From an uncultured Rhodospirillaceae bacterium (GTDB lineage Bacteria; Pseudomonadota; Alphaproteobacteria; Rhodospirillales; Rhodospirillaceae): DNA of 50,623 nt. Position 1 is the stretch's first letter. Each line of letters opens with the position of its first letter. A program made the position numbers and the translations under genes. The stretch spans positions 1-50,623 of the forward strand of contig CALSLN010000030.1 of the NCBI GenBank assembly GCA_943787205.1, read 5' to 3'. Shown here piece after piece: positions 36,316 to 47,300 of the stretch. The notes below the pieces were generated by a model, which ran no database searches, was not told the DNA's origin, and saw only the letters and a program-made list of their open reading frames with translations.

Positions 36316-36756
36316 AATCGCTTTACCCGCTTATCTAAACCAAGGGCACTCATGCCAATACTGGCCTGGCTTTAAGTAATCTTGTTGTGGTTGCATAGAT
36401 GAACCACGAATACTCGTATTTTACAGTAAATCTACCGCCGTACAATCGATTTGCTATTTGTAGGGACAACGCAGCTCATCCTCGAAAAACGCCTCAAAAG
36501 GTGGCCTCTTGGCCTGCACACTCCATAAATACAACGCACACGACCACCATTAGGTTGCAATTGTACGATTTTTCTATGCTCTAGAGGGAAACGCCCCCGT
36601 CAGGCCCCCAAGAACTATGCGATCGATGATCCCGTGCTGACCACTACCTTCGATTTCACTGGAGCGAATTCGAAGGTGTTCGTCTAAAGCTGTAGTGCGA
36701 GCGATAAAGCCCCAGTAATGTGAACCTTAATAGAAATAGAGTACGCAGAGAGTGTT
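36316..36756. other. 441-bp spacer without recognisable gene
   Basis: A/T-richer stretch between the divergent DUF2336 and apt genes. It contains a GTACAAT at about 36440 and an ATTGTAC at about 36558, one possible wide inverted pair. No convincing coding frame, RNA gene or terminator was found. It must hold the promoters of both flanking genes. Confidence 0.5.
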
Positions 36757-37275
36757 ATGAATTTTAAAGACCATATCCGGCAGGTTCCAGATTTTCCCAA
36801 ACCTGGAATCAACTTCTTTGATATTTCAACTTTGATTGGCCACCCAAAAGCATGGCGAGCCGCGATTGATGAACTGGCCAACACCATCCGGCCTCACAAC
36901 CCTAATTACATTGCTGGAATTGATGCCCGTGGATTTCTTGTTGCGGCACCACTTGCGATTGCCCTTGAATGTGGCGTCTTAATGTTGCGCAAACCTGGTA
37001 AACTTCCAGGAGAAACGATGGCTCACAAATATGAGCTTGAGTACGGAACGGATGCTATCGAAATTCAACACGATGCTGTCAAAGACGGTGACACCGTTGT
37101 TGTTGTCGATGATTTACTTGCCACGGGCGGAACCATGGCAGCGGCAATTTCACTTTTATCTGGGTCAAACGCAGATGTCGTTGCCGCGGCGTGCCTTATC
37201 GAACTAACGTTCTTAAATGGCCGCGACCGGTTCGACATCCCGTGTCACACGCTCGTCGCCTACGACAGCGAGTAA
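36757..37275 (+). CDS. apt: adenine phosphoribosyltransferase
   Basis: 172 residues. Typical Apt start [18 protein letters not shown], followed by the substrate loop [14 protein letters not shown] and the PRPP-binding motif [14 protein letters not shown]. It salvages adenine to AMP with PRPP in the cytoplasm. Length and domain order are normal. The gene converges on rpe with 10 bases between stops. The ribosome site is weak (GAGAG). Confidence 0.95.
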   Translation: MNFKDHIRQVPDFPKPGINFFDISTLIGHPKAWRAAIDELANTIRPHNPNYIAGIDARGFLVAAPLAIALECGVLMLRKPGKLPGETMAHKYELEYGTDAIEIQHDAVKDGDTVVVVDDLLATGGTMAAAISLLSGSNADVVAAACLIELTFLNGRDRFDIPCHTLVAYDSE

Positions 37276-37285
37276 GTCGAGACAG

Positions 37286-37927
37286 TTAGCTTCGAAGAGC
37301 TGCAATGTTGCCTGCGTAGTCCGCGCTGCTGAATACAGCACTCCCTGCGACCAAGACATTCGCGCCAGCATCAATGCACAATTTTGCAGTTTCTGCATTA
37401 ACACCGCCATCGACCTCGATCTCGATATCCCGTGACCCGATCATGTCTTTTAAGCGACTGATCTTGGCAATTTGCGATTGGATAAAGGACTGGCCGCCGA
37501 AACCCGGATTGACGGACATGACGAGCACAAGGTCAATTTTGTCCAGGACGTACGCGACGGCGTCCGGGGGAGTCGCAGGATTAAGCGATACGCCTGCAGA
37601 AACCCCAAGACTCTTAATATACTGAAGCGTTCGGTCCAGATGCTTTCCGGCTTCTGCATGAACCGTAATGATATCAGATCCAGCGTCTGCAAAGGCCGCA
37701 ATGTACGGATCGACCGGGTCTATCATCAAATGAACATCGAATGGTTTGGTGGTGTGTGGCTTCAGCGCCTTAACGACAGCCGGACCAATCGTGATGTTTG
37801 GAACGAAATGACCATCCATGACATCGACGTGAATGTAATCTGCGCCAGCTTTATCAATAGCCTGAATTTCCTCGCCAAGCTTCGCGAAGTCAGCAGAAAG
37901 AATAGATGGAGCGATCTTAACCGTCAT
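37286..37927 (-). CDS. rpe: ribulose-phosphate 3-epimerase
   Basis: 213-residue TIM barrel. Motifs [31 protein letters not shown] (metal His and Asp), [21 protein letters not shown] and [11 protein letters not shown] are all present. It interconverts ribulose 5-phosphate and xylulose 5-phosphate. It lies 23 bases after transketolase on the same strand, forming a small pentose-phosphate operon. Confidence 0.97.
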   Translation of the reverse strand: MTVKIAPSILSADFAKLGEEIQAIDKAGADYIHVDVMDGHFVPNITIGPAVVKALKPHTTKPFDVHLMIDPVDPYIAAFADAGSDIITVHAEAGKHLDRTLQYIKSLGVSAGVSLNPATPPDAVAYVLDKIDLVLVMSVNPGFGGQSFIQSQIAKISRLKDMIGSRDIEIEVDGGVNAETAKLCIDAGANVLVAGSAVFSSADYAGNIAALRS

Positions 37928-37950
37928 ATCGATATGCTCCTCAACAGGGC

Positions 37951-39939
37951 TTAGAGACGCACTTTTATCGCGTCCACAACAGCCTCAGATGTAATACCAA
38001 AGTGCTCGTACAGTTCAGGGGCTGGCGCCGAGGCACCGAATGATGACATACCAACGATATGGCCGCTATCACCGACATACCGCTCCCAACCATACGTGAT
38101 ACCGGCTTCAACTGCGACCCTTGGCCCAGTGCCAAGAACGGACGCCCGATAAGAGTCATCCTGCTCATCAAACAATTCACAACACGGCATGGAAACCACA
38201 GCCACAGCAACGCCCTGCTGCTTCAGCTCTTTCTGCGCGTCAATCGCCAACGATACTTCGGACCCAGTCGCAATAATTGTCCCTTGTCGAGGGCCGTCAG
38301 ATTCCGACAGAACGTATCCGCCTTTGGCGCACAAATTGTCCGCCGTATCTGTTAACCGGAGAGCTGGCAGGCCTTGCCTACTCAGAGCCAAAACCGACGG
38401 ACGGTCAGATTGCGCAATTGCAACCCCCCAACATTCGGCTGTCTCTACAAGGTCAGCTGGACGCATAACAAGAACGTTCGGCATCGCCCTAAGGCTCGCT
38501 AAATGCTCCACCGGCTGGTGAGTTGGCCCATCTTCACCCAGACCAATTGAGTCGTGAGTCATGACGTAAATGACGCGCTTCTGCATCAATGCAGATAGAC
38601 GAATGGCCGGCCTGCAGTAGTCCGTAAACACAAGGAACGTGCCGCCAAATGGAATGAAGCCACCATGTAGCGCCATGCCATTCATGGCTGACGCCATTCC
38701 GTGTTCCCGCACGCCCCAATAAATATAGCCACCTGAAAAATCTTCAGACGTCACGGGGCTAAGGGCATCAACCTTAGTAAGGTTAGAGCCAGTTAAGTCA
38801 GCAGACCCACCGACCATTTCTGGCATCACTTTCGTAAGCTCTTTGAGAACCACTTCAGAGGCTTTTCGCGTCGCCATCTTCGGAGCATCTTTAACAGCCG
38901 TCGCCTTAACCGTCGCGATGGCAGACTCCCATCCTGTCGGCAACGCGCCTGACATTGTGCGGTCGAATTCAGATTGGCGATCAGCCGCCAATGACGCGTG
39001 ATCTTTGAGCCATGTTGCCCGCGCCTGTCCGCCACGCGCACCAGCCTCACGCCACGCCGCTAAAACGTCACCAGGAATTTCAAATGGTGCCGCGTCCCAG
39101 CCTAGCGCTTCACGGGCACCAGCAATTTCTTCATCACCCAATGGAGCCCCATGAGTCTTGGAGGTCCCCGCCAAGTTGGGTGCACCAAAGCCAATGGTCG
39201 TCCGACACGCGATAAGCGACGGCTTGTCTGATAACCGAGCCTGCTCAATTGCTGCTTCCACGGATTCAGCATCGTGACCATCAACACTTGATGTGTCCCA
39301 TCCGGATGCCGCGAATCTTGCGACCTGATCATCAGAAACCGTGAGATCGGTCGGCCCGTCGATACTTATTTTATTGTCGTCAAACAGAACGATGAGTCGC
39401 CCGAGTTTCAGGTGACCAGCAAGCGAAATGGCTTCGTGACTTATACCTTCCATGAGACAACCGTCTCCGGCGATCACATAAGTGTAGTGATCGACAACAT
39501 CAGACCCAAACCGCGCGGCAAGCATGCGCTCTGACAGCGCCATACCGACAGAGTTTGCTAACCCCTGCCCGAGTGGACCGGTCGTTGTTTCAGCGGCAGA
39601 TGCATGGCCGAACTCTGGATGACCCGCCGTAATACTGCCGAGCTGACGGAAGTTTTTGATCTGCTCGATCGTCATGTCCTGGGAGCCAGTCAGGTACATC
39701 AAGCTGTACAACAGCATCGAGCCATGACCGGCAGACAAAATGAAGCGGTCTCGGTCGGGCCACCTAGGGTCAGCCACGTCAAATTTCATGAATTTTGTGA
39801 ACAACACCGTTGCCACATCAGCCATGCCCATGGGCATTCCAGGATGGCCGGAATTCGCCTTCTGAACGGCATCGACAGATAAGAAGCGGATGGCGTTTGC
39901 CATCTGATCATGAGTCACTTGGGAGCTTGAATCAGTCAT
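37951..39939 (-). CDS. tkt: transketolase
   Basis: 662 residues, normal length. Thiamine diphosphate domain: [32 protein letters not shown] and [13 protein letters not shown], then DDNKISIDG. Pyrimidine domain: [18 protein letters not shown] and [17 protein letters not shown]-terminal domain: [12 protein letters not shown]. It moves two-carbon units in the pentose phosphate pathway, with substrate supplied by the adjacent rpe. A perfect -10-like hexamer lies 32 bases before the start. Confidence 0.97.
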   Translation of the reverse strand: MTDSSSQVTHDQMANAIRFLSVDAVQKANSGHPGMPMGMADVATVLFTKFMKFDVADPRWPDRDRFILSAGHGSMLLYSLMYLTGSQDMTIEQIKNFRQLGSITAGHPEFGHASAAETTTGPLGQGLANSVGMALSERMLAARFGSDVVDHYTYVIAGDGCLMEGISHEAISLAGHLKLGRLIVLFDDNKISIDGPTDLTVSDDQVARFAASGWDTSSVDGHDAESVEAAIEQARLSDKPSLIACRTTIGFGAPNLAGTSKTHGAPLGDEEIAGAREALGWDAAPFEIPGDVLAAWREAGARGGQARATWLKDHASLAADRQSEFDRTMSGALPTGWESAIATVKATAVKDAPKMATRKASEVVLKELTKVMPEMVGGSADLTGSNLTKVDALSPVTSEDFSGGYIYWGVREHGMASAMNGMALHGGFIPFGGTFLVFTDYCRPAIRLSALMQKRVIYVMTHDSIGLGEDGPTHQPVEHLASLRAMPNVLVMRPADLVETAECWGVAIAQSDRPSVLALSRQGLPALRLTDTADNLCAKGGYVLSESDGPRQGTIIATGSEVSLAIDAQKELKQQGVAVAVVSMPCCELFDEQDDSYRASVLGTGPRVAVEAGITYGWERYVGDSGHIVGMSSFGASAPAPELYEHFGITSEAVVDAIKVRL

Positions 39940-39970
39940 GAGGGGCCTGGATCGAGAATGAATGGGTTAA

Positions 39971-39976
39971 ATTATA
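39971..39976 (-). promoter_or_regulatory. possible -10 element of tkt-rpe
   Basis: TATAAT on the minus strand ends 31 bases before the tkt ATG. The region 17 bases further upstream (TGCCCG) is a poor -35, so this is a candidate only. Confidence 0.3.
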
Positions 39977-40028
39977 ATGGGGTTTTGGCGGACCGGGCAT
40001 CGGATTGCAAGGGGCCTGGAGCGTATTA

Positions 40029-41690
40029 CTAAGCCTCACGCTCAGGCACGCCCTCAATTTCCAATCCATCGCGGTAAAACTGGTAGTTCGCCTTACCTTG
40101 TGACTTGGCGTGGAACATCGCGACGTCCGCTTTGTGAAGCAGTTGTTTGTCGTCATCAGCCTGCTCGGGATATATGGAGATCCCGATCGACGCAGAGATT
40201 CGGCCCTCTTGACCATCCAAATCAAATGGATCCGTCAGCGACTGAAGAATACGTTCGGCAACCACAACGGTACTTTCGATACTATCAATCAGGGGCATAA
40301 TCACAGTGAACTCATCGCCGCCCAATCGAGCGACGGTATCGGATTCACGAACACAGAAATTTAAGCGATCCGCTGTTTGCTTCAGCAGGAGGTCTCCAGC
40401 ATCGTGACCCAAGGAGTCGTTGACCGCTTTAAACCCATCGAGATCGATGAACATCAAGCCAATGTTCGTCTTCGTACGGCGACTCTCGATAACCAGCCGC
40501 GCCAGGCGATCCATAAACAACGCGCGATTAGGAATACCCGTTAACTGATCATAGTTAGCCTGATACCGAATTTGTTCTTCATCAAGCTTCCGCTCGGTGA
40601 TGTCATTTAAAATCGCAGCGAATTGCTGCACCTCGCCATCAGCGTCCCGCACAAGAGACAAAGCCTGCCGAGCCGCGTATCGGTCTCCAGCCTTATTCTT
40701 GCAACATTGCTCCCACTCGACCTGTCCGTTTTTTTGCAGATCAGTCATTGTGTCTCGATAAACTTTGTCATCGAAAAAAAGAATTGAGCGAATGGGCTGG
40801 CCAACCACCTCTTTCTCGGACAGCCCTGTAATCGCGGTAAAAGCCCTATTAACCTTAGTCACCCGCTCCCCTGAATCCGCAACCAGCAGCCCCTCGCTGG
40901 TGTGATCAAAGACAGTGGCCGCCAATCGTAGTTCAGACTCTGCCTGCTTACGCTCTGTAACGTCTCGCAGTGTCAGAACGTAGCCGGTTGTCTCTTTGTT
41001 TTCGCGCATCGGGGCGATCGCATACTCTGCTTCAAAAGACATCCCATCCCCGCGCGCAAGGCGTGCTTCTTGAACAACGTAATATTTGCCTCGTTGCATA
41101 TCTGCTAAAACGGGCAGCGGCTGGCCTGCTTGATCACTGCCTGTTCCGACAATGAGTGCCCCATCGATAGACATGCATAGCAACGCACTTAGGTCTCGAT
41201 CCAAAATTTCAGCAGCCGTCGGATTGGCGATGCAAATATGACCATCGAGATCAACACCAATAATGCCTTCATTCGCTGCCTCAAGGATTTGGCGCATTTG
41301 ACCAGACACTGGATTGATCGGACGAAAAATTACGAGAACGCGATCTTCATCCGTCAGCTTCTCAAGTGTTGTCGCTTGAACATCTGCGGCCCAAATACGT
41401 CCATCAGCCCCCGCAATATCCAAACGCTTCGTCGCCGCGCTTTGCGCCAAGGACGACACGCCTTCAGATAGTGTCTTGCGCCCGCCAGAGGCAATCAGGT
41501 TCGTGAAGGGCTTGCCAATAGGCGTGTCTTTTCCCGTGAAGCCAAGCAGTTCCAGGCCAGCACGGTTGATGTCTAACAAAGTCGTTGAGTCGCAAAGGCA
41601 TACCCCATCTGACACCATTTCAGCTAGCGGGCTGAATGACGAAAGAACGTCTGTTTTAAGTTCTTTTGCGACTTTTTTTTGTCCTGCCAT
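40029..41690 (-). CDS. diguanylate cyclase with PAS domains
   Basis: 553 residues, no membrane helix. Three PAS units: about 25-125 (MVSDGVCLCDSTTLLDINRAGLE), about 130-255 (ILEAANEGIIGVDLDG, ending LRDVTERKQ) and about 255-380 (ATVFDHTSEGLLVADSG, ending NDITERKLD). The C-terminal GGDEF domain has an intact active site ARLGGDEFTV and an upstream RESD that fits the RxxD inhibitory site five residues before GGDEF. It makes c-di-GMP from two GTP in the cytoplasm. No EAL domain. It lies 89 bases downstream of the tkt start region on the same strand as tkt but has no obvious operon partner. The PilZ protein at 29 kb could be one effector. Confidence 0.9.
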   Translation of the reverse strand: MAGQKKVAKELKTDVLSSFSPLAEMVSDGVCLCDSTTLLDINRAGLELLGFTGKDTPIGKPFTNLIASGGRKTLSEGVSSLAQSAATKRLDIAGADGRIWAADVQATTLEKLTDEDRVLVIFRPINPVSGQMRQILEAANEGIIGVDLDGHICIANPTAAEILDRDLSALLCMSIDGALIVGTGSDQAGQPLPVLADMQRGKYYVVQEARLARGDGMSFEAEYAIAPMRENKETTGYVLTLRDVTERKQAESELRLAATVFDHTSEGLLVADSGERVTKVNRAFTAITGLSEKEVVGQPIRSILFFDDKVYRDTMTDLQKNGQVEWEQCCKNKAGDRYAARQALSLVRDADGEVQQFAAILNDITERKLDEEQIRYQANYDQLTGIPNRALFMDRLARLVIESRRTKTNIGLMFIDLDGFKAVNDSLGHDAGDLLLKQTADRLNFCVRESDTVARLGGDEFTVIMPLIDSIESTVVVAERILQSLTDPFDLDGQEGRISASIGISIYPEQADDDKQLLHKADVAMFHAKSQGKANYQFYRDGLEIEGVPEREA

Positions 41691-41896
41691 CGATATTATT
41701 TTGCGGCGTAGAATTTAACCTACCCTGTGCGCAACAACCCCAACTCTTAATCACGCACATTTGTGTAGGAGGAGTTTAGCCGCGCGTCTGCGAAAAGCCT
41801 AGGGCTTGCGCCACAGTTCACTTGATTCATATGAGCCGTTTACCGCGCCAGAATTACTTTGACCTAACCACTAGCGTCTCGTACCATTAGTTTCGA

Positions 41897-42082
41897 TTAA
41901 AAACCATAATTCCCCACCCTCTTTCCGAGGAAGGTCGTGCCATGGCTAACGTTGTCCCCAACCTCATAAAACCCAGCAAGCGTTTGACGGTGCAGTGCCG
42001 CGGTTTGTCCTTGGAGCTTTCCAACCAAGTCGGCCTTAGAATTGCTGTCCGGAGATATGAATATATACAGCGCGAGGGCCAA
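41897..42082 (-). CDS. small single-helix hypothetical protein
   Basis: About 61 residues from a TTG (LALALYIFISPDSNS), downstream of msrQ on the same strand. The start of this frame is hydrophobic like the end of a membrane helix, and in the same frame upstream DSWLVVFL is separated only by a TGA. The real gene may therefore be longer and interrupted. The C-terminal part (VGKLQGQTAALHRQTLAGFYEVG, with GKRVGNYGF at the end) looks like real protein but is not recognised. Low confidence. Confidence 0.35.
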   Translation of the reverse strand: MALALYIFISPDSNSKADLVGKLQGQTAALHRQTLAGFYEVGDNVSHGTTFLGKRVGNYGF

Positions 42083-42127
42083 TCACAGAAAAACGACAAG
42101 CCACGAATCTTGCCTCTAGCCCCAAAT

Positions 42128-42766
42128 TCAGGCCCATTTTTTGTATATACGGACCCCGAACAAACCGGCCAGAATAACCGCATAGATCGTCGGCTCAGTG
42201 TAGTCGGCCTTAAGCATCATAAAAAAATGGATCACGCCTAGAATTGCTGCTGGGTATGCCATCCGGTGAAGACGACGCCAGCGCTTACCTCCCAGACGCT
42301 TGATCATTTTGTCTGTCGACGTAATCGCCATAGGGGTAAGCATCAAGATCGCTGCCATTCCTAAGGTGATATAGACCCGCTTGACGATATCCTGCCAGAT
42401 ACCCGACCAAAAAAAGAACTGGTCGAGCCCGACATAACTGGACAGATGCAACACAACATAGAAAAACGCGAATAGCCCCAGCATGCGGCGGAACCGCCCA
42501 ATCACACTCCACCCCGTCAATAGACGCACGGGAGTAACGGCCAGCGCTATGAGGAGAAACCTCAGCGCCCAGTCGCCCAAATCACGGGTTATGGCTTCAA
42601 TTGGATTGGCCCCGAGGTCGCCAGTTAATGCACGGACCACAAGCAGAGCAAACGGACCCATACATAATATAAAGACGACAGGCTTGAGCCAGCGGTTCCT
42701 ATTTGTTTTCGGATGCATCTTAACGGACACGGTTTTTTCTACGGTATCAGTCATAGTATCTGCCAT
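42128..42766 (-). CDS. msrQ: MsrQ (YedZ) haem-binding membrane subunit
   Basis: 212 residues from the ATG of MADTMTDTVEK, with AGGTAG 7 bases upstream. Six hydrophobic helices with conserved His in FYVVLHLSSY and RLHRMAYPAAILGVIHFF fit the ferric-reductase-like MsrQ family, plus the typical WALRFLLIALAVTPVR. It feeds electrons from the quinone pool or flavin to periplasmic methionine sulfoxide reductase MsrP. msrP is not adjacent and not in the window. It diverges from an MFS gene over 79 bases that include a perfect inverted repeat. Confidence 0.88.
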   Translation of the reverse strand: MADTMTDTVEKTVSVKMHPKTNRNRWLKPVVFILCMGPFALLVVRALTGDLGANPIEAITRDLGDWALRFLLIALAVTPVRLLTGWSVIGRFRRMLGLFAFFYVVLHLSSYVGLDQFFFWSGIWQDIVKRVYITLGMAAILMLTPMAITSTDKMIKRLGGKRWRRLHRMAYPAAILGVIHFFMMLKADYTEPTIYAVILAGLFGVRIYKKWA

Positions 42767-42799
42767 GTACTCTACCTGACCGGACAGGAAAAGCACTTA

Positions 42800-42821
42800 G
42801 CCTCACACATCGGCGTGAGGC
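42800..42821. promoter_or_regulatory. inverted repeat in the msrQ-MFS divergent spacer
   Basis: GCCTCAC and GTGAGGC, a perfect 7-bp pair around the 8-base ACATCGGC. It lies 25 bases before the MFS start and 34 bases from the msrQ start. It may be an operator shared by both genes or a 5' hairpin of the MFS transcript. Confidence 0.4.
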
Positions 42822-42845
42822 ACAGTTACTTGAGGGAGTTTGGCG

Positions 42846-44183
42846 ATGTCGGTCGACACAAACTGTAACAAATTTGGACCGGTGTGGCTGTCGCCAGGCG
42901 TAAGTAAGGGCAACACATGGACCCTCATGTATGCCGCTTTCTTTACCATAGGCCTCCTCACTTTTATCGGTATTGGCACACCATACGTTCTCATTGAAAT
43001 CCTAAAGGTTCCAGCCGGGGACCAGGGAACAGTTACCGGCAATCTCGTTTTCTGGACAGAGATCGTCACACTCATACTTTTTGGCCCAGTTGGCATTGCA
43101 GCTGATCGCATTGGTCGCAAGTCAGTCTACCTCTTCGGCTTTCTTACGATGGGGTTGGGCTACGCACTCTATCCGACGGCGGATACTGTGTTGGAACTGA
43201 CCCTGTACAGAATCATATATGCAATCGGCATCGCCACCTCGACCGGCATGCTGGCAACCATTGTTACAGATTACCCGCAAGAAGCATCCCGCGGAAAACT
43301 TGTGGGCATCGTTGGCGCGATGAACGGCCTCGGCGTGGTCTTTATCAATAGAGTGTTTGGGTCGCTGCCGGACCGCTTTGTATCTGGTGGGATGGATGGA
43401 GCCGACGCAGGAGAACTGGTGCATTGGCTCATCGCAGGACTCTGCGTCTTATCGACTATAGTTCTATGGATTGGTCTTAAAGAAGGCACACCTGTTCACG
43501 ACGAGGCAAAACCGCCCATCAAAGATCTCGCCATAAGTGCGGTCAAACAGGGCTTTGGCAACCCGAGAATTGCATTGTCTTATGGTGCAGCGTTTATTGC
43601 GCGCGGTGATCTAGTCATACTCGGAACATTTCTAACGCTTTGGGGTACAAGCGTCGGCGTTGAGCAGGGGTTAACCACAGCGGATGCGACGAGAAAATCC
43701 ACCCTTGCGTTTGTCGCTGCACAATCTGCAGCTCTCCTGTGGACCATAATTATAGTGTTCTTTATTGACCGCTTTAATCGCACCGGGTTCCTCGCGTTCT
43801 GCATGTTACTTGCGGCTCTGGGGTATCTGGGAATGGGTTTCGTTACAGACCCAACGAGCGAGAGCGCCCTGCCCTTCGTCATTTTGCTTGGCATCGGACA
43901 AATTTCGGCCTTCTTTGGCTCACAGGCTCTTGTCGGTCAGGAAGCGCCAGTGGCTGAACGCGGAGCCGTAATCGGTGGATTCAACATCTCTGGAGCCATC
44001 GGTATTCTTTTTTGCTCAGTGATAGGCGGGTGGCTATTTGATGAAGTTTCACCAAGCTCAGTCTTCGTCATGGTTGGCAGCATTAACTCCCTGATCTTTT
44101 TGTTCGCGCTCATCGTTCGCTGGAAATCTCCTGGTAGAATGCCTGGGGACCCTGATACAGCCGATGGCCCAGCTCTGGCTTAA
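42846..44183 (+). CDS. MFS transporter
   Basis: 445 residues from the ATG of MSVDTNCN, chosen because GAGGGAG lies 7 bases upstream (a TTG two codons earlier lacks spacing). About 12 membrane helices. The loop after helix 2 holds a MFS motif A-like sequence, GIAADRIGRKSVYLFGF. A second half begins after a cytoplasmic loop rich in charged residues (GTPVHDEAKPP). Substrate cannot be predicted. No regulator next to it; divergent from msrQ with a palindrome between them. Confidence 0.85.
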   Translation: MSVDTNCNKFGPVWLSPGVSKGNTWTLMYAAFFTIGLLTFIGIGTPYVLIEILKVPAGDQGTVTGNLVFWTEIVTLILFGPVGIAADRIGRKSVYLFGFLTMGLGYALYPTADTVLELTLYRIIYAIGIATSTGMLATIVTDYPQEASRGKLVGIVGAMNGLGVVFINRVFGSLPDRFVSGGMDGADAGELVHWLIAGLCVLSTIVLWIGLKEGTPVHDEAKPPIKDLAISAVKQGFGNPRIALSYGAAFIARGDLVILGTFLTLWGTSVGVEQGLTTADATRKSTLAFVAAQSAALLWTIIIVFFIDRFNRTGFLAFCMLLAALGYLGMGFVTDPTSESALPFVILLGIGQISAFFGSQALVGQEAPVAERGAVIGGFNISGAIGILFCSVIGGWLFDEVSPSSVFVMVGSINSLIFLFALIVRWKSPGRMPGDPDTADGPALA

Positions 44184-44369
44184 TAGTCCTTAGCAAGGTT
44201 AGGACCTCAATATTCGGCCAAATTCTGCCACATTTCGCCAATAAAGACCTTAGACAACTGCACGGATGGATTGACTTGACCGCCTCAAGGCGTGTCTACA
44301 TTGGCTCAAGCTTTCAACAGGGGATTTGCCTGCGGCCCTAACAGCCGTGGGGAGACAATAAAAAGAGTG

Positions 44370-47300
44370 ATGGTTCGCATGCGTTTCACCAAACACAAGC
44401 TGTCTAGCCAACTGCAAATCGCGGCATTAAGTGCCATTGGCTTTGTAACCACCAACGTTGCCTTAGCAGATGATCTCACCATCACAGACAGCCAAACTTC
44501 TGGCGTTACAACCGCGACCGGGGACGGAAACGGTGCCGGCGACATCCTTATCGATTCGGGTGGCATCTTAGAACTAGATAGCGGTATTGCGGTCACCATC
44601 AACAGTGATAACAGCCTAACGAATAATGGGCAGATTCAGATGGCGTCGGAGTCTGACGCGATCGCCATTTTAGTTGATGGATCTGTCGGCAACATTACTG
44701 GCGGGATCACAAATAATAATCTCATATCGATTCCGGGCCCAGCGACGGACAGCAGCCTGATTGATACATCTGTCAACAATTTTGGCATCCGCATTAATGG
44801 CCCTGGTGGACTGATTGGATCCATCAACAACAGTGCGAGCGGCTCCATTGAAGTTGGCGGTAATGCATCTTCGGGAATTCTTCTCGATACAACGTTGACC
44901 GGGTCTGTCGTCAATGATGGTCGTATCATTACGATTGGAGACAACTCCACAGGCCTCAATTTAAACAGAGCGATAACTGGCGACATTTCCAATGGTGGGA
45001 CGCTCAATGCGGCCGGAATCAATAGTATTGGCATGTACGTTGGCGGCGCTGTTTCAGGTGGAATCACAAACGATGGGGCAATTAACGCAGGAGCAGCAGA
45101 AAGCCGCGACGTCGATTTCAATATCGTCCCAGAGAAATCCGGCGAAGCCGGTCTATGGATCGCAAACTCGGTCGGCTCTGGTTTTCTTAACTCCGGCAAT
45201 CAGGTCACAGAAGCTCTTGAGCCTAGCTTAACGGCTGATGACCCAGCGGCGAGCATCACGGACGCCGGTGTGAGCGCTACGGGGTCAGGGCCGGCCCTAC
45301 GCGTTCGACCTGGCGGCCCCAGTGGCACGCTCAACAGCATTACACTTGGTGCGATCGGAACCGGTGACAGCGCCTTTGCCATCTTAAACCAAGGCATCAT
45401 TTCGACCGGCAGCTCAACAGAGGGAATTGCCTCTGAAGGTATCGTTATTGAAGGCCTTGTTTCAGGTGGAACAATCTACTCCACGACCCTAGCTGGCGGC
45501 TTACGCAACGATGGCGGCGACCTTCGCGCAGGCGCGACTGATGCATCTGCGATAACACTTAGAATTGGGGCCAATGCCACAGTTCCAACGATCAGCAATA
45601 GCGGCGACATTCTCGCAATCACAAGTGATTCCGAAGAGGATATTAACGAAGGAACCATTAGCGCTCTTGGTGGAAACGCGACGGCCATTATTGTCGAGCA
45701 AAGCGGTTCACTTACCAGCCTGGTCAACACGGGCATCATTTCAGCCAACGCTGCGGGTTCAGGCTCTAGCGCGTTCGCGATTGTCGATAATGCGGGCACA
45801 CTAACGAGCTTCTCAAATACCGGCGACGTCCTTGCTCTCATTCGCGATGGATCAACAGGAACAACCACAGCACTTGACGTTAGAACGTCGACTAGTGATT
45901 TCACGTTTTTCAATTCTGGCACCATGGCTGGTGATATCTATCTCGGAGATGGCAACGACACATTCACAGTTACGGGCGGCTCCATAGACGGGTCGCTCAT
46001 CTACCTTGGCGGCGGCAACGATACGATTTCACTCTCTGACACCTCTGTCGCCGGAACATTCTCATTCACGACGGGCACAAAGATTGCGACTATCAGTAAT
46101 ACGACATTGTCCGCCGGTTTCGCAGAAACTGGTTCAATCATTGACCTCACAGTTTCGAACAGTGACTGGACGGTTTTGTCCGATGCCGGCGCATCGTTCC
46201 GTACGCTCGACATTCAGGGTGGAACAACACTGCGTATTGAAGTTGATGGCGTCAACAATCGTGCTGGGACCCTAAGTGCAAGTGGCGTTGCCACCTTAGC
46301 CGCCGACACCACGATCGTTCCCATTTTAAAGAACTTTGTCAGTGATCAGCAGGTCTTCACATTGGTTGAGGCCGGACAACTGAACACCTCACTGGTTGCA
46401 ACAGCTGCCGTCCCTGCCGACACCTCTTACATGCACAACATTCGCGTCTTGCCGGACTCGACAAATGCCAATGCCATTCTTCTTGAAGTCACGCGCAGAA
46501 CAGCAGCTGACCTTGGCCTCGCCGGCAATATGGGCGCTCTGTATGAGGGGGCTGCGGGTGGCTTAAGCGCAGATACAGAGTTCTTCTCTGGTCTTGCTGC
46601 GATCACGGCGCAGACTGACTTCGAAAGTGCCCTGCGGCAGATCCTGCCGGACACCAGCAACGCCATCATGCAAGCTGCCCTAGACCAGCAAAACATGGCT
46701 CTAGGCGCAATCAATCGCCGCCTCGACCGCGTTCCAGCAGTCGGTTTTTATAGAGACAAGCCGTCCGTATGGATTCAGCCAATGGGGCACTACGCCAAGC
46801 AATCTGCTGATGTCGATCAACTCGGATATACAACTTGGTCAGGCGGCATTGCCATCGGCACAGACCGCCAAGTAGGCCGGCTTGCTCGCGCGGGCATAGC
46901 CTACACGCAGCTTTGGAGCTTTCCCGACGAGCTGACGTCTGTAGACAAGCCGTCAGAATTTAGTAGCTCGCAGCTTAACGGATACATTCGTATGGGCGAT
47001 GAGATCCGCAACCTGCAGGGCAGTGTGACCTTGGGTTACGACTCCTTTAACAGCGAACGCAACATTAGGTTTGACGACATTGATAGAACATCAACCGGCG
47101 ACTGGAACGGCTACCAATTTAGCACGGCGTGGCAACTGGCCCTTGGCGTTCGTCGCGACACACTGAGCTTCATTCCAACCGCGCGTGTTCAGTATCTATA
47201 CCTTCACCAAGGTTCCTATATAGAGGAAGGTGGCGGCAACGGGCTGAACCTAAATGTTGCATCGAGCAATACCGATTCTTTACGCGGCAGCCTCGGGCTA

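Noticed and set aside
36399..36584. Small plus-strand frame of 61 codons before apt
   Set aside because: It lacks a ribosome site and has a composition unlike the neighbouring proteins.
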